Notes under the pieces: model-generated | What the model was told of the DNA's origin: nothing | Seen by the model: only the letters and a program-made list of their open reading frames with translations | Databases searched by the model: none | Program-made: the position numbers and the translations under genes | Shown here: positions 45,355-56,690 of the stretch, piece after piece | How positions within the stretch are numbered: position 1 is the stretch's first letter | How the letters are laid out: the number at the start of each line of letters is the position of its first letter | Assembly (NCBI GenBank): GCA_964017045.1 | Contig: OZ024808.1 | Span: forward strand, 26,691,896-26,755,895 | From: Omphiscola glabra | Lineage: Eukaryota > Mollusca > Gastropoda > Lymnaeidae | Direction: 5' to 3' | Length of the DNA: 64,000 nt

Positions 45355-47140
45355 TCCCAGTATGCTCTATCATTACAACCACATTGCTGTTTGACATCCT
45401 CTATCATTACAACCGCATTGCTGTTTGACATTCTCTATCATTACAACCGCATTGCTGTTTGACATCCTCTATCATTACAACCGCATTGCTGTCTGACATC
45501 CTCTATCATTACAACCGCATTGCTGTTTGACATCCTCTCTCATTACAACCGCATTGCTGTCTGGCATCCTCTATCATTACAACCGCATTGCTGTTTGACA
45601 TCCTCTATCATTACAACCGCATTGCTGTTTGACATCCTCTATCATTATAACCACATTTCTGTTTGACATCCTCTATCATTACAACCATATTGATGTTTGA
45701 CATCCTCTATCATTACAACCACATTGCTGTTGACATCTTCTATCATTACAACCACATTGCTATTTTAAATCCTCTATAATTTTAACAACATTTATGTTTG
45801 ACATCCTCTATCATTACAACCACATTGCTGTGTTGACATCCTCTATCATTACAACCACATTGCTGTTTGACATCCTCTATCATTATAACCACATTGCTGT
45901 TTGACATCCTCTATCATTATAACCACATTGCTGTTGGACATCCTCTATCATTACAACCACATTGATGTGTTGACATCCTCTATCATAACAACCCCATTGA
46001 TGTTTGACATCCTCTATCATTACAACCTCATTGATGTTTGACATCCTCTATCATTACAACCGCATTGCTGTTTGACACCCTCTATCATTACAACCGCATT
46101 GCTGTCTGACATCCTCTATCATTACAACCGCATTGCTGTTTGACATCCTCTATCATTACAACTCCATTGCTGTTTGACATCCTCTATCATTATAACCACA
46201 TTGCTGTTTGACATCCTCTATCATTACAACCATATTGATGTTTGACATCCTCTAACATTACAACCACATTGATGTTTGACATCCTCTATCATTACAACCT
46301 CATTGCTGTTTGACATTCACTATCATTACAGCCCCATTGATGTTTGACATCCTCTATCATTATAACCACATTGCTGTTTGACATCCTCTATCATTACAAC
46401 CATATTGATGTTTGACATCCTCTTTCATTACAACCACATTGATGTTTGACATCCTCTATCATTACAACCATATTGATGTTTGACATCCTCTATCATTACA
46501 ACCACATTGATGTTTGACATCCTCTATCATTACAACCTCATTGCTGTTTGACATTCACTATCATTACAGCCCCATTGATGTTTGACATCCTCTATCATTA
46601 TAACCACATTGCTGTTTGACATCCTCTATCATTACAACCATATTGATGTTTGACATCCTCTTTCATTACAACCACATTGATGTTTGACATCCTCTATCAT
46701 TACAACCATATTGATGTTTGACATCCTCTATCATTACAACCACATTGATGTTTGACATCCTCTATCATTACAACCTCATTGCTGTTTGACATCCACTATC
46801 ATTACAGCCCCATTGATGTTTGACATCCTCTATCATTACAACCACATTGATGTTTGACATCCTCTATCATTACAACCTCATTGCTGTTTGACATCCACTA
46901 TCATTACAGCCCCATTGATGTTTGACATCCTCTATCATTACAACCACATTTCTGTGTTGACATCCTCTATCATTACAACCACATTGATGTTTGACATCCT
47001 CTATCATTACAACCTCATTGCTGTTTGACATCCACTATCATTACAGCCCCATTGATGTTTGACATCCTCTATCATTACAACCACATTTCTGTGTTGACAT
47101 CCTCTATCATTACAACCCCATTGATGTTTGACATTCTCAC
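45355..47140. repeat. 34-bp satellite-like array, about 52 copies
   Basis: Unit GACATCCTCTATCATTACAA then CCACATTGCTGTTT. A higher-order pattern of several units marked by CCACTATCATTACAGCCCCA recurs between about 46300 and 47060. Confidence 0.95.
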
Positions 47141-47154
47141 TTGCTAATTTGTAT

Positions 47155-47235
47155 GTGCCGTGCAGTGAGCCTAGGCATAGGCTGGGGTACTACTCAAATT
47201 AAAACCATAATAATAATAATAATAATAATAATCTT
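47155..47235 (+). mobile_element. Retroposon 3' tail with (AAT)n
   Basis: GTGCAGTGAGCCTAGGCATA, GGCTGGGGTACTACTC, then (AAT)n. Same family as 1341-1405. Confidence 0.5.
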
Positions 47236-47238
47236 CTT

Positions 47239-47530
47239 CTTCTATATGTTGAGGGCCCACGATCAATGAATTGATCATTCAGGCTCCTGTGTTTCAGAGG
47301 GGTTTGCGATGTTACTGTGCGTGGTTTTGAAGGGAATAGTTAACTGTTTTCAAGGGTACCTCGGCAAGTGTGTTATAAACTGGGGGTTGGAAGACAGGAG
47401 GACGCAAATGTGTCAAGTGCAGTCGCCTCAACTGCTGCTTTTGGAAGCTTGTTCCAGTCCCTTATTGTCTTTGGCAGGAATGAGGAGTGTCAAGGGTATG
47501 AAATCAATGTAGTTATGTTTGTACGTAAAA
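47239..47530 (-). pseudogene. LINE 3' end with RT C-terminal remnant
   Basis: The minus strand reads HSSFLPKTIRDWNKLPKAAV and LDTFASS-like text, the same family as 51880-52370. It ends with GATCAATTCATTGATC and GGGCCCTCAACATATAGAAG, then (GAA)n. Confidence 0.8.
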
Positions 47531-47559
47531 CATGTTTAGTTAGAGAGTATAGGTGTAGC

Positions 47560-47832
47560 GTTGTATATGGTGCGAGAATGTTATGACGTATTTGGGTAGG
47601 GGAAGTGACGTATTAGTTTTTAGTAGTTGAGTTGTAGTGATTGTGGAATGTAGATGGCGGTTGGACAAGAGGATGTTGAAAAGTTATTGTGTGGAACATT
47701 GTAGAAGACAGATGTGTTGCTTGTATTGATAATTAAAGTTATAGTTACTAAAAGGACTTGAGTTATTCACTAATTATTGGAATAGTAAGATAACTTGATG
47801 AATGATCCAATCCAGGAGTATAGGAGTTGACA
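47560..47832 (+). mobile_element. Partial 5' LTR of a Gypsy-like element
   Basis: The right end GGAGTTGACA abuts the primer-binding site. ACTTGAGTTATTCACTAATT resembles GTTTGAGTTGTTCATTTGTC near the end of the solo LTR at 36050-36805. The left end is missing, probably cut by the LINE fragment. Confidence 0.5.
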
Positions 47833-47833
47833 T

Positions 47834-47852
47834 TGGGGGCTACTCGTCCGGA
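47834..47852 (+). promoter_or_regulatory. Primer-binding site of the Gypsy-like element
   Basis: TGGGGGCTACTCGTCCGGA, one base inserted relative to the well-known tRNA-Pro-type TGGGGGCTCGTCCGG site, just after the CA end of the LTR. Confidence 0.65.
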
Positions 47853-48570
47853 ATTGGAAAACATCATTTTCTTACTTTGAGGTAAAGTCCAAGAACTTTC
47901 TTATACTTTTGTGAAGTTACAAGTATCGTCGCTGTCCCGTGTTTCAAGGTCGGAGCTCTGATGCCACCGTGTATCAAGTGTGTGTGAGTGGCATACTCCA
48001 TTAACTACATAGGTCCTGTATCAGGCTAGTTATGTTAACTACGCCTGACCGTTATTCAAGTTAACTACGTCTTGCCCTGTGTGAGGTTACGAAGGTCGTG
48101 TCCAGCTCCAGTGAAATAACTACGCCTCGCCCGAACAAGCTGTGTGTCGTCGCCCGAACAAGCTGTGTGTCGTTGTCCGAACAGGCTTTGTGTCGCCCGT
48201 CCGAACTCATCTGAGGCTGTTAAGTATCATCCTCGTCCGAGGTGTGAAGTATCCTGACACATCTGTCCGAAGCTGTGTGGGTGCTCGTCGGAAGCTGTGT
48301 CTACTGTCTCAACCAAAGCACCTGTCGGATGCTATGAGCCGCTGATCGGTGTATTCTTCTAAGCTTTACACCACCCTTTGCTGTTACCACTGCTGACGTA
48401 CCCCGCTGTTGCTGTCGACCGTGGTGGTTATTGACCGCTGTTGCTGTGAAGTATTAAGCTGCATATGAACTGTCTAATGTCGGTGAGTGTCTACATCGTG
48501 TCCAGTGTCCAGTGAGCTGTCGATGTCACGTGGCCCTGTCCGGTCACCCAGTTAAAAAACGCTCTGTCCT
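47853..48570. mobile_element. Leader region of the Gypsy-like element
   Basis: Non-coding, with short local repeats (CGCCCGAACAAGCTGTGTGT around 48130-48200). Confidence 0.4.
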
Positions 48571-48760
48571 GTTTCAACGAGCCATCAACGTCCTGTCCTG
48601 CCCTGTATCAACGAGCCATCAACGTCCTGCCCTGCCCTGTATCAACGAGCCATCAACGTCCCGTCATGCCCAGTATCAACGAGCCATCAACGTCCTGTCC
48701 TGCCCTGTATCAACGAGCCATCAACGTCCTGTCCTGCCCTGTATCAACGAGCCAGCATTG
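48571..48760. repeat. About 36-bp tandem repeat, 5 copies
   Basis: Unit CAACGAGCCATCAACGTCCT then GTCCTGCCCTGTAT. Confidence 0.92.
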
Positions 48761-49207
48761 GCGAGTCACCGAACTGTGTAGTGTTGTTGAGTCACTTACA
48801 CCCTGTTCAGTGAACTGTCGGCGTCCCGTGACCTGTCCGGCCACCTACAAACTAATGACTGTATCCTGTGATTTTTCAAAGTCTATTAACAATTATTGAA
48901 GTTCTTGTGTGACCATTAACAATTAATGCAAGAACCTCTTGTGTAGAAGCTATTGACATTTCATCTAGCCACAGGACACGTGTGCATCTGTGTTATTTAT
49001 TACTTATTTAACTTCAAGTAGGACATTCTACAACCCAGGCAAGTTATTAACTTTTATTTTTTAAAAATATATTTGTATATATATTTGATTGATTTTACCC
49101 TTGTAAAAATTTAGTGTGTACCAAGAGTTTATTGATAGTTACCGAGATTGGTCCTATCAAATAATATCAAATAAATGGAAATGGAAACTAGAAGAAAAGC
49201 AAAATAA

Positions 49208-49956
49208 ATGAGCACAGATGAAAAAATCACATCTTTTAGGAAAACAGGGGAATTACTCTCCTATACGGGAGAGAACCTAGAGGAGTATGTAAGAGTAAAG
49301 TATAAAGAACAGATATGGGAAGAGAAATAGGAAGAACGTATAGAAAGAGATAGAGAGAGAGAGAGGAAGAACGTATTGATAGAGATAGACAGAGTCAGAG
49401 ACAATACGAACTAGATAAACCTATTAAAGAAATTAGACTGGCGGAAATAAAGGCAGAAGGACGGGAAATTATTTTAAAAAGACAAACATGTTGTTTTAGC
49501 GACAATAGTGACTGTGAGGGGGAAGAAGTGGTCAGCTCTAGAATTAGTAGAATAGATGGGATAATCAGTATTAACTGTGATAATCCGTACACTAAAGGGA
49601 ATAGGTATAGCGAACCGTCAGGTAAAGAAACACAAGAGTTTTATGACAGTGACAGTTGTGAATGTAAGGAGGAAGATAGTTATTACAGGACAGAGATTGA
49701 AATTAAGAAGAGTCAGTTCAGATGGGATTATAAGCTTAAAACGTGGGAAAAACTAACAGACACGGATAAGGTAGAAACTGTGAAAAGCGTTAAGGAAAAT
49801 GGGATGCCATTAGTTATGGTTGAAGAGAGTAAAGTCCAATCTGGGATGCCATTAGTTATGGTTGAAGATAGTAAAGTCCAAACTGGGATTCCATTAGTTA
49901 TAATTGAAGAGAGTAAAGTCCATCCATTAACATATGAAAACGATGTCACACGGTGA
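49208..49956 (+). pseudogene. Decayed gag of a Gypsy-like LTR retrotransposon
   Basis: ATG at 49208 gives MSTDEKITSFRKTGELLSYT and ENLEEYVRVKYKEQ, then a TAG stop. A highly charged EERIERDRERE stretch and a frameshift follow, then ERIDRDRQSQRQYELDK and RLAEIKAEGRE leading into an acidic tail with three 14-residue repeats (GMPLVMVEESKVQ). Small, charged, coiled-coil N termini of this kind are typical of molluscan Gypsy gag (recollection). No zinc knuckle or pol follows. Confidence 0.6.
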
Positions 49957-50300
49957 CCGTTACTGGGGCGGGTGAGGGTGCGGTCACTGGGGCGGGGGTG
50001 TCCACTGGTTGACTTACTGGGGCGGGACAGGAGAGAGCTCCAGTGTTAGGGTAACGTGGGGGTCACGACGGACAGGGTCGGGGGACAAGTTTTGGGGCAT
50101 GGATACTTTCGGGTTAAGGACGGAAATTCCTAATTGACTGGAAACGATAGGGGTCAGGAATGTGTTAAGAGATAGCATTCTTGGACCAACAAAGAAGTTT
50201 GGGTAGGAACGAGGGGTATAAGTAGGGACATCTAATTCGGTAGTTTCACTGAGCACTACGGCCCACACATGAGACTTCTCTCGTCAGAGCTCAGACACAT
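49944..50300 (+). mobile_element. LTR (3' side) of the Gypsy-like element
   Basis: Starts TGTCACACGG and shares GGACGGAAATTCCTAATTGA and TAGCATTC with the solo LTR at 36050. It contains four ACTGGGGCGGG blocks and GGGGTATAAGTAGGG, a likely TATA box. The right border is unclear; a GTGACA at about 51004-51009 would make it about 1.07 kb. Confidence 0.6.
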
Positions 50301-51003
50301 AGACTTACCTAGTACCAGCCTTGCCGCAGTATCAACGTAGAACAGTATCAACATAGAGAGGTAAGTGTATGTAAGGTGTATGCATGGAGGAGCTTTATGA
50401 TAGTTACGTTATGTAGAGATTTAGTATTTTGGAAGTCTACGGTAAGTAGTTAGAGAGGGCTTAGCATAGATCACTTGGTGTAGGTGACTTATTCATATAT
50501 TTCAGGAATAGCCACCTTTTAACGTCATTAACTAATCGTCACAAACTCGTGACGGAGTGTGTGCGCAGATGCCAGTGCAGAGAGACAACGAGAGACGCTA
50601 ACAACCACGACCATAGGCCATAGGACAGATTCACGCTGTAGAGGGGGTGACAGTCTTGCAAGACTCCACTTAGTCGTATGGTAGCGTTTCGATTGTATGA
50701 TGCAGAGTTGCTCAATATTTAGAATCACTATTGTAATGTCATTTTAGTAATCATATATGTACGAAAATCATCCTATTACTTCAAAGTGTATTCCTTCATA
50801 GCGCATGCTATTATTCTCATTGTATATCGAACATTACTCTACTTAGCACATTTAAACAATAAATTAGCTGTAGTCATCTTACGTTATATTGAAGACTTTG
50901 TTTATTGTATGGTTATTGTGTTTCCTTGGCCACATCAAAACAAGGTGTTGTCAGAGGTGTTGTATAAGAATATAGAACAAGGGTCACTTAGCATAGGGAG
51001 CTC
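50301..51003. other. Unassigned, possibly LTR/retroelement
   Basis: Unique sequence between the LTR and a coding-like stretch. No family recognised. Confidence 0.3.
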
Positions 51004-51273
51004 GTGACAAACGAGCTAGTTAAAAATACTACTGACTTTTTGGAGAAGATAAAGTATCCAGAGGAATCTCAAACCACTATAACGGAGTGTAGGGGCAATG
51101 AGACTGCTGTAGCATCTAGGGAGGGGTTAACCATAATAGAAAACAGAGGAGAAGCAAGGGATAAAGATTTTGATAATGTACAACATGAGAGCTGTGATAT
51201 TGTAAAAGCGGGTCCCTTTGAGGCACAAGAGAGATGGTTTGATAATGTACCAGAGGGTTCTTTTGTTTTAGAA
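51004..51273 (+). pseudogene. Coding-like fragment, interrupted by SPIN
   Basis: A plus frame reads TNELVKNTTDFLEKIKYPEE, then CDIVKAGPFEAQERWFDNV, and continues into the SPIN element, which ends it. Its charged composition resembles gag-like text, but no family is recognised. Confidence 0.3.
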
Positions 51274-51512
51274 CAGCGGTTCTCAACCTTTCTAATGCCG
51301 CGACCCCTTAATGCAGTTCCTCATGTTGTGGCGACCCCCAACCATAAACTTATGTTCGTTGCTACTTATTAACTGTTATGTTGCTCCTGTTATGTATAGT
51401 AATGAAAATATCTGATATGCAGGATTTATTTCCATGGTTACAAATTGAACATAATTTAAACATGGTGATTAATCACAAAAAAACAATAGATAATTATAAA
51501 TTGTGAACTTTT
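51274..51512 (+). mobile_element. SPIN-like hAT 5' half
   Basis: Starts CAGCGGTTCTCAACCTTTCT and continues AATGCCGCGACCCCTTAATG, ATATCTGATATGCAGGATTT and GTGATTAATCACAAAAAAAC, all landmarks of SPIN non-autonomous elements. The 3' end (CACAGGTTGAGAACCGCTG type) is missing. Confidence 0.85.
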
Positions 51513-51574
51513 TATTTCTAACAACAAATAAATGAGATTTTGTCGTGAAGGATGGTGTAGCATGGGTAACAGTC

Positions 51575-51680
51575 TTAACATAAATAATAATAATAATAAT
51601 AATAAAGTTCATTTGAAAAATCACGCTTCATCCCCAAAGGCTCGAAGCGCGGTACAAAAACAAAGCTGGGAGTTAATAAC
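51575..51680 (+). mobile_element. (AAT)n and AAAGGCTCGAAGCGCGG tail-like segment
   Basis: AATAATAATAATAATAATAA followed by CCCCAAAGGCTCGAAGCGC and GGTACAAAAACAAAGC, resembling a retroposon terminus. Orientation is uncertain. Confidence 0.35.
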
Positions 51681-51879
51681 TAGCTGAAAAAGATGGTAGA
51701 CAACCACAGTAAACTACATTGCTACATTTTGCGACAGTATGCGTAAAAAGCTAACGTCAGTGCGAAGGTTCAGATTGCTTCTTTTTTACCAGATCAGAAA
51801 TGCTCGGGGCAGTTTTTGCAAGCGCACAACGAAGATCATATTCCACAACAATTCTACTTCTGTATTACCAGCATGCTTT

Positions 51880-52370
51880 ATCCTGAACCGCTACCGTCTC
51901 TAGTATTGGCAGCATGCTGAAAACAGTGGGCTGGTCCCTATTGTGGGAACGACAACGACTATCCAGGCTCTCCATGATTTACAAGATAAATATTGGGCTA
52001 GTCCACTGCTCTGGCATTAAACAGAAACTCGTCCTTCTCCCCCATAGACAGCGACTAGTCCATGGTAGGCAGTTCCGACTCATACCAGCGAGAAGCGAGT
52101 ACAGGAAATGCTCATTCTTGCCAAAGACAATCAGGGACTGGAACAAGCTTTCAAAAGCAACAGTTGAGTTGACAACACTTGACTCATTTGCGTCTATTGC
52201 CTCAGGCCTTCCAACCCCCAGTGCATGATACCCTCACACAGTTAGTCTTGCAACCAGTGAAATATCCTCATCAAAACCAGGCACAAAAACATTGCAAATC
52301 CCCTCTACATTCATAGGAGCCATAATGATCAATAAATTGATCGTGGGCCCTTAATATATAGAGGAAGAAG
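51880..52370 (+). pseudogene. LINE RT C-terminal fragment with 3' end
   Basis: A plus frame gives FILNRYRLY, then MLKTVGWSLLWERQRLSRLS, then EYRKCSFLPKTIRDWNKLSK and LDSFASIASGLPTPSA*. This is the conserved tail of jockey-like RT (SFLPRTIRDWN). The 3' flank GATCAATAAATTGATCGTGG plus GCCCTTAATATATAGAGGAA and (GAA)n matches the inverted copy at 47239-47530. Confidence 0.85.
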
Positions 52371-52379
52371 AAGAGAATT

Positions 52380-53237
52380 AGTTGTGTCTGGATTAGAAAA
52401 GAGCATGTTTTGCAAACATTTCTTTAAACATGGCTTGGTCCCAAAGTGCAAGGGGGGCATGCTGGAAGTGATTACGCAGAATTAGATTTCGCAGATTTAA
52501 CAAAAAAATCTCTTTTCAAAATAAGGAGAGACTCGGAAAAGTGAAAAGTTGATGGTGTCAAGGTCGGCGTTGAGAATGACATGGTTTTAAGGAAAACTTG
52601 TTTGGCTATGAGATTGTGAGGATGATGTGGGATAATTAGTTTGGTCTTGTCATACGGACGAGATCTGAAGAAATTCTCATGATTAATTTTTTTTACTTTG
52701 TTTCATTTTACCAAACGTGGTTGCAGTCTCTCCCCGTTATAAACATCATATAAACCTCTCCAAATTTTAGATCCTAGTATGTAATGTCTATTGCTCTTTA
52801 ACATAATGAGCATTGAATATTAAACACAACACATATTGTATTGCATAACATTAGCATGTAACAAAAGCTCGTTCTTTAAGTTTATTTTTTGAGTTTTTAT
52901 TATAGATCAAATATGGATATAATTTACAATGCGAACAAAATGGTCACTTCGTGTTTTTTTGTTTTTTTTAATCAATTATTAATCTCTTAAATGGTCACTT
53001 CTAAAATTCTTGAACAAAAACTAAAAAAAGAATTGAGGCGGCAGAGTGTCCACAGAACAAGATCTGAAAATAATAAGGAGATACGTTGAACGAAAAACAA
53101 AATGGAGGGATTGTTTCATTGCTAAGCTAAAATTAATTCTTTCAATTATATACATTATCTCTACGGTTCCATTCTTTTTATGGAAATTGAAAAATGCGAA
53201 ACTGAAACTTAATGTAAACAAAAGGGCATGAAAATAA
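52380..53237. other. AT-rich spacer
   Basis: No gene recognised. Confidence 0.4.
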
Positions 53238-53415
53238 GGGTAACCAGACAAAACGACAAAAGACAAAACGACAAGTGACAAAACGACAAGTGACAAAACG
53301 ACAAGTGACAAAACGACAAGGTGACAAAACGACAAGATGACAAAACGACAAGGTGACAAAACGACAAGTGACAAAACGACAAAGTGACAAAACGACAAGG
53401 TGACAAAACGACAAG
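53238..53415. repeat. GACAAAACGACAAG tandem repeat, about 12 copies
   Basis: Units GTGACAAAACGACAA(G), 15-16 bp, after GGTAACCAGACAAAACGAC. The same flank precedes a second array at 54450. Confidence 0.93.
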
Positions 53416-54445
53416 TTTTCAACGCCAACTCATCCTCCGTCTTTAATGCCTTACATACAACAAAGTAAGGTCAATTTTTAAGATATTTTACATGCCTTAT
53501 CGTTGGAGAAACACGGTATTCGGTTATCAGACTTGCGCATAATTACATTAAAATGAGATTAATTACCATTAGAATTACATGACCTATATTTGTAATTATC
53601 TACAATTTACATTACTTCATTCAAAAGTGTACTTAATTACCATTACAAATTACTCCACTATTGACCTGTAATTACAATTACTTTTTTTTTATTTAAACAT
53701 TGTTTTAGTTAGTCATATTTCCTTTTACAGTGCACTACATGTACATTTTTGGGAACCCGCTTTTGGATTTTATTGTTATACAAGAAAGTCAGAGAAGTTC
53801 ATTAAATGATTTTACTGCATATTTGAATACACAATCATATTTTGTAGCAGACCCTTAAAAATTTCAGTGATTGTCTGTGTGTATGAGCAACCATGACATA
53901 ATTTAAATTATAATGTTCAGCTTGCTCATTCTTTGGAGACAAAATGTATGTCATATTGGGTCAAAGTACTATATGAGTATGTTGTATACCATGACACTAT
54001 ATTCATAAAGATGTGATCTGCTATTCAGTATTTTCACTTTTAATCTGAAAATAAACATTTACTGAGCAATTAAAAAAGGACAATTACATGGATATTAATT
54101 AATTACAATTACTAATTACAGTAATTAAAAATAAAATGTGTAATTAATTAAAGTTTTTAATTATTATCTCAAGTATGTCTGTTATTATGCATAAGATTAG
54201 GATCTCAAAAGGTCTATTACTATCTAATTACACTGTACAGGAAACTGCACTAACACAGCACTACACTGTTGCACACAAACTCCAGCTTCTAGAGCACATG
54301 TGTCAAACTCAAGTTATTTTTCATCACCACTAACACAGAATTAGGCGGACGACTCCACTAAGAAAGTAATAATATTTCAAACCCATCGCTGCGAACAAAA
54401 AAAAGCTCTTTGATGTGACCGCCGCACGAGTTTATCATGTTTGCA
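53416..54445. other. AT-rich spacer
   Basis: AATTAC-rich. Nothing recognised. Confidence 0.4.
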
Positions 54446-54447
54446 AC

Positions 54448-54548
54448 GGTAACCAGACAAAACGACAACTGACAAAACGACAAGGTGACAAAACGACAAT
54501 TGACAAAACGACAAGGTGACAAAACGACAAGGTGACAAAATGACAAGG
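54448..54548. repeat. GACAAAACGACAAG tandem repeat, second copy
   Basis: About 6 units after GGTAACCAGACAAAACGAC. Confidence 0.9.
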
Positions 54549-54555
54549 TTTGAGG

Positions 54556-54574
54556 TTAGGGTTAGGGTTAGTCT
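54556..54574. repeat. Short telomere-like TTAGGG tract
   Basis: GGTTAGGGTTAGGGTTAG, about three TTAGGG units. Confidence 0.6.
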
Positions 54575-54652
54575 GATAATCCAATACCGTGTTTCCCCAA
54601 CTATAAGGCATGTTAAATATAAAAAAAAAAGTTGACCATACTTTATTGTATG

Positions 54653-54835
54653 CAGTGGCGTAGCGAGCTTAACTCGTGCCCGGGGCACAATACCCTTTTA
54701 GCGCCCCCAATACCTTTTTAGCGCCCCCCCTATTCGAAAACCATACAATATTATAGTAAAATATACCATTTGCCGCCCCTTTGTGAGTAGCGCCCGGGGC
54801 ATGATGCCTCCCTTGCCCCCCTCACTACGCCACTG
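54653..54835 (+). mobile_element. hAT MITE with a perfect 8-bp target duplication
   Basis: Ends CAGTGGCGTAGCGAG and CTCACTACGCCACTG, inverted. ATTGTATG flanks both sides exactly (54645-54652 and 54836-54843). 183 bp. Confidence 0.93.
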
Positions 54836-54848
54836 ATTGTATGCTAGG

Positions 54849-55343
54849 CAGTGGTTCCCAACCTTTTTTGTGCCATGCCCCACCTAAGCCAGTGTTTCCC
54901 AACCTTTTTTGTGCCATGCCCCACCTAAGCCAGTGTTTCCCAACCTCTTTTGTGCCATGCCCCACCTAAGCCAGTGTTTCCCAATTTTTTTCGAGCCATG
55001 CCCCAACTAAGCTTTTCTAAAATTCTTTGCCGCCATGTAACATATACATAATTTTTAATATTCAAAAATACGGTTGTTCAGCCAAGAAGATTTAATGATA
55101 GGTTTTAGGAAGAAATCACTAGGAAATTGGTGACGAAACATAGTAAGTAAATTTTCAAAACATATATGGAGAACTGACATTCATGTATGAAATAATTTTA
55201 ATGAAATATTTTTCTATATTATTTTAATTATTAGTAATAATTTATTGTTTAAAGTTAATGAGATGTTTGTGTTTTCAAGTTCTAGATAGCTCATTTTCAA
55301 ATTGCCCCACTGTGGGGCGTGGGCCCCACGTTGGGAAACACCG
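54849..55343 (+). mobile_element. hAT-like non-autonomous element, 495 bp
   Basis: Starts CAGTGGTTCCCAACC and ends GTTGGGAAACACCG. The flanks ATGCTAGG and ATGTAAGG agree at 6 of 8. The left end holds four tandem copies of CAGTGTTTCCCAACCTTTTT plus TGCCATGCCCCACC. No transposase frame. Confidence 0.8.
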
Positions 55344-55376
55344 ATGTAAGGCATTAAAGACAGTGGAGGTGTTGAA

Positions 55377-55552
55377 GACTTGTCGTTTTGTCACTTGTCG
55401 TTTTGTCACCTTGTCGTTTTGTCACCTTGTCGTTTTGTCACTTGTCGTTTTGTCACCTTGTCTTTTTGTCACCTTGTCATTTTGTCACCTTGTCGTTTTG
55501 TCACTTGTCGTTTTGTCCCTTGTCATTTTGTCACTTGTCGTTTTGTCATGGA
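55377..55552. repeat. CTTGTCGTTTTGTCAC tandem repeat (inverted copy of 53238)
   Basis: About 11 units of the reverse complement of the GACAAAACGACAAG family. Confidence 0.93.
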
Positions 55553-56060
55553 ACCGAAAATAAGACGAAATAATTCAATTATAACAAAAGACGAAATATT
55601 TCAACAGCAATATCAGATGACATATAAGCAGGATCCAAAACATTATTACACTTAAAACGGTGGGAAACAATACAAATGATGTAATGGAAGCAACTCTTAA
55701 AGAAAGGAGCTTATTTGTTCCAATGTTTTTGAGTCAGCTATAACTAAATTTGTGTTAGCCGCTACTTTTAATTTAATTAAATTTCATTACCTGTCCAACT
55801 ATGTAGAATAAGTCCAAGTGGATTTCATCTTGCTCATTTTATATGTCAACTTTTGAATATTTAGAGAAAAAACAGTAAGGAAATAAAGGTTTCTCCCGAT
55901 TTTAAATTAAAAAAAATAAATTTGAGATTTTGTTGTGCTTACTGTCAAAGGAAAGGAATAAATTCAAGGTGCATTTTCAGAATCTATAGTCAAATCAACC
56001 ATAGAATTGTATTTATTTGTAATTGTCCAAACTTTTAAATGGTTAGGGTAAAGTTTTGTT
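55553..56060. other. AT-rich spacer
   Basis: Nothing recognised. Confidence 0.4.
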
Positions 56061-56061
56061 T

Positions 56062-56240
56062 CATCTGTCTGTCAGTCAGTCAGTCTGTCTGTCTGTCTGT
56101 CTGTCCGTCCGTCCGTCCGTCCGTCCGTCCATCCATCCATCCATCCATCCATCCATCCATCCATCCATCCATCCATCCATCCATCCATCCATCCATCCAT
56201 CCATCTATCTATCTATCTATCTATCATCTATTTATCTATC
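56062..56240. repeat. Compound tetranucleotide microsatellite
   Basis: Passes from (GTCT)n to (GTCC)n to (ATCC)n to (ATCT)n, each step one transition from the last. The Ser/Ile/His/Pro frames are artefacts. Confidence 0.95.
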
Positions 56241-56514
56241 TATCATGTCCTGTACTGAGGGACTGGCAAAATCTGTAGACGTCGTATTGACCTATTCGCC
56301 GTCATCCTATCGAGCTGAAATATGTCATATACACTGTTGCCCAGGACAACAAAGTCTTTTAAATTTTCAGCCCCAAAACGCAATCGTAACACGAAACAAA
56401 TAAGTTGTTATGGTTTTCAAGGGAAAAAATAAAATGAAAATTTCCCGTTGACATGAAATGAGATTCTTACAAAACAAAAAATGTCGTTTGTTGCTTAATA
56501 TTTTCTTTTTGTTT

Positions 56515-56690
56515 TTCTAAAATTGTTGGTGAAATGAATCTGCTGTGTAAAAAGCGGGTGTCAATTTGGATATTAATATATTTAAGCGACATGGAAAAAA
56601 ATACGTTTTCGAGCCTTGGGGGCGTGGGGGGTGGGTAAGGGGGGGGGGGAGCGCTAATTGAGATTCTTTTAAAGCGCGTTACTTGTATGC
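56515..56690. repeat. Direct duplication, copy 1
   Basis: GTTGGTGAAATGAATCTGCT...AAGCGGGTG...ATATTAATAT...CGAGCCTTGGGGG...GAGCGCTAATTGAGA is diverged from 57845-58020. Confidence 0.7.

Noticed and set aside
49395..49592. Minus-strand 65-codon frame
   Set aside because: Antisense to the gag remnant.
54556..54574. Chromosome end
   Set aside because: Only about three TTAGGG units, embedded between other repeats.
56039..56403. Ser/His/Pro/Ile-rich repeat proteins
   Set aside because: Translation of a tetranucleotide microsatellite.
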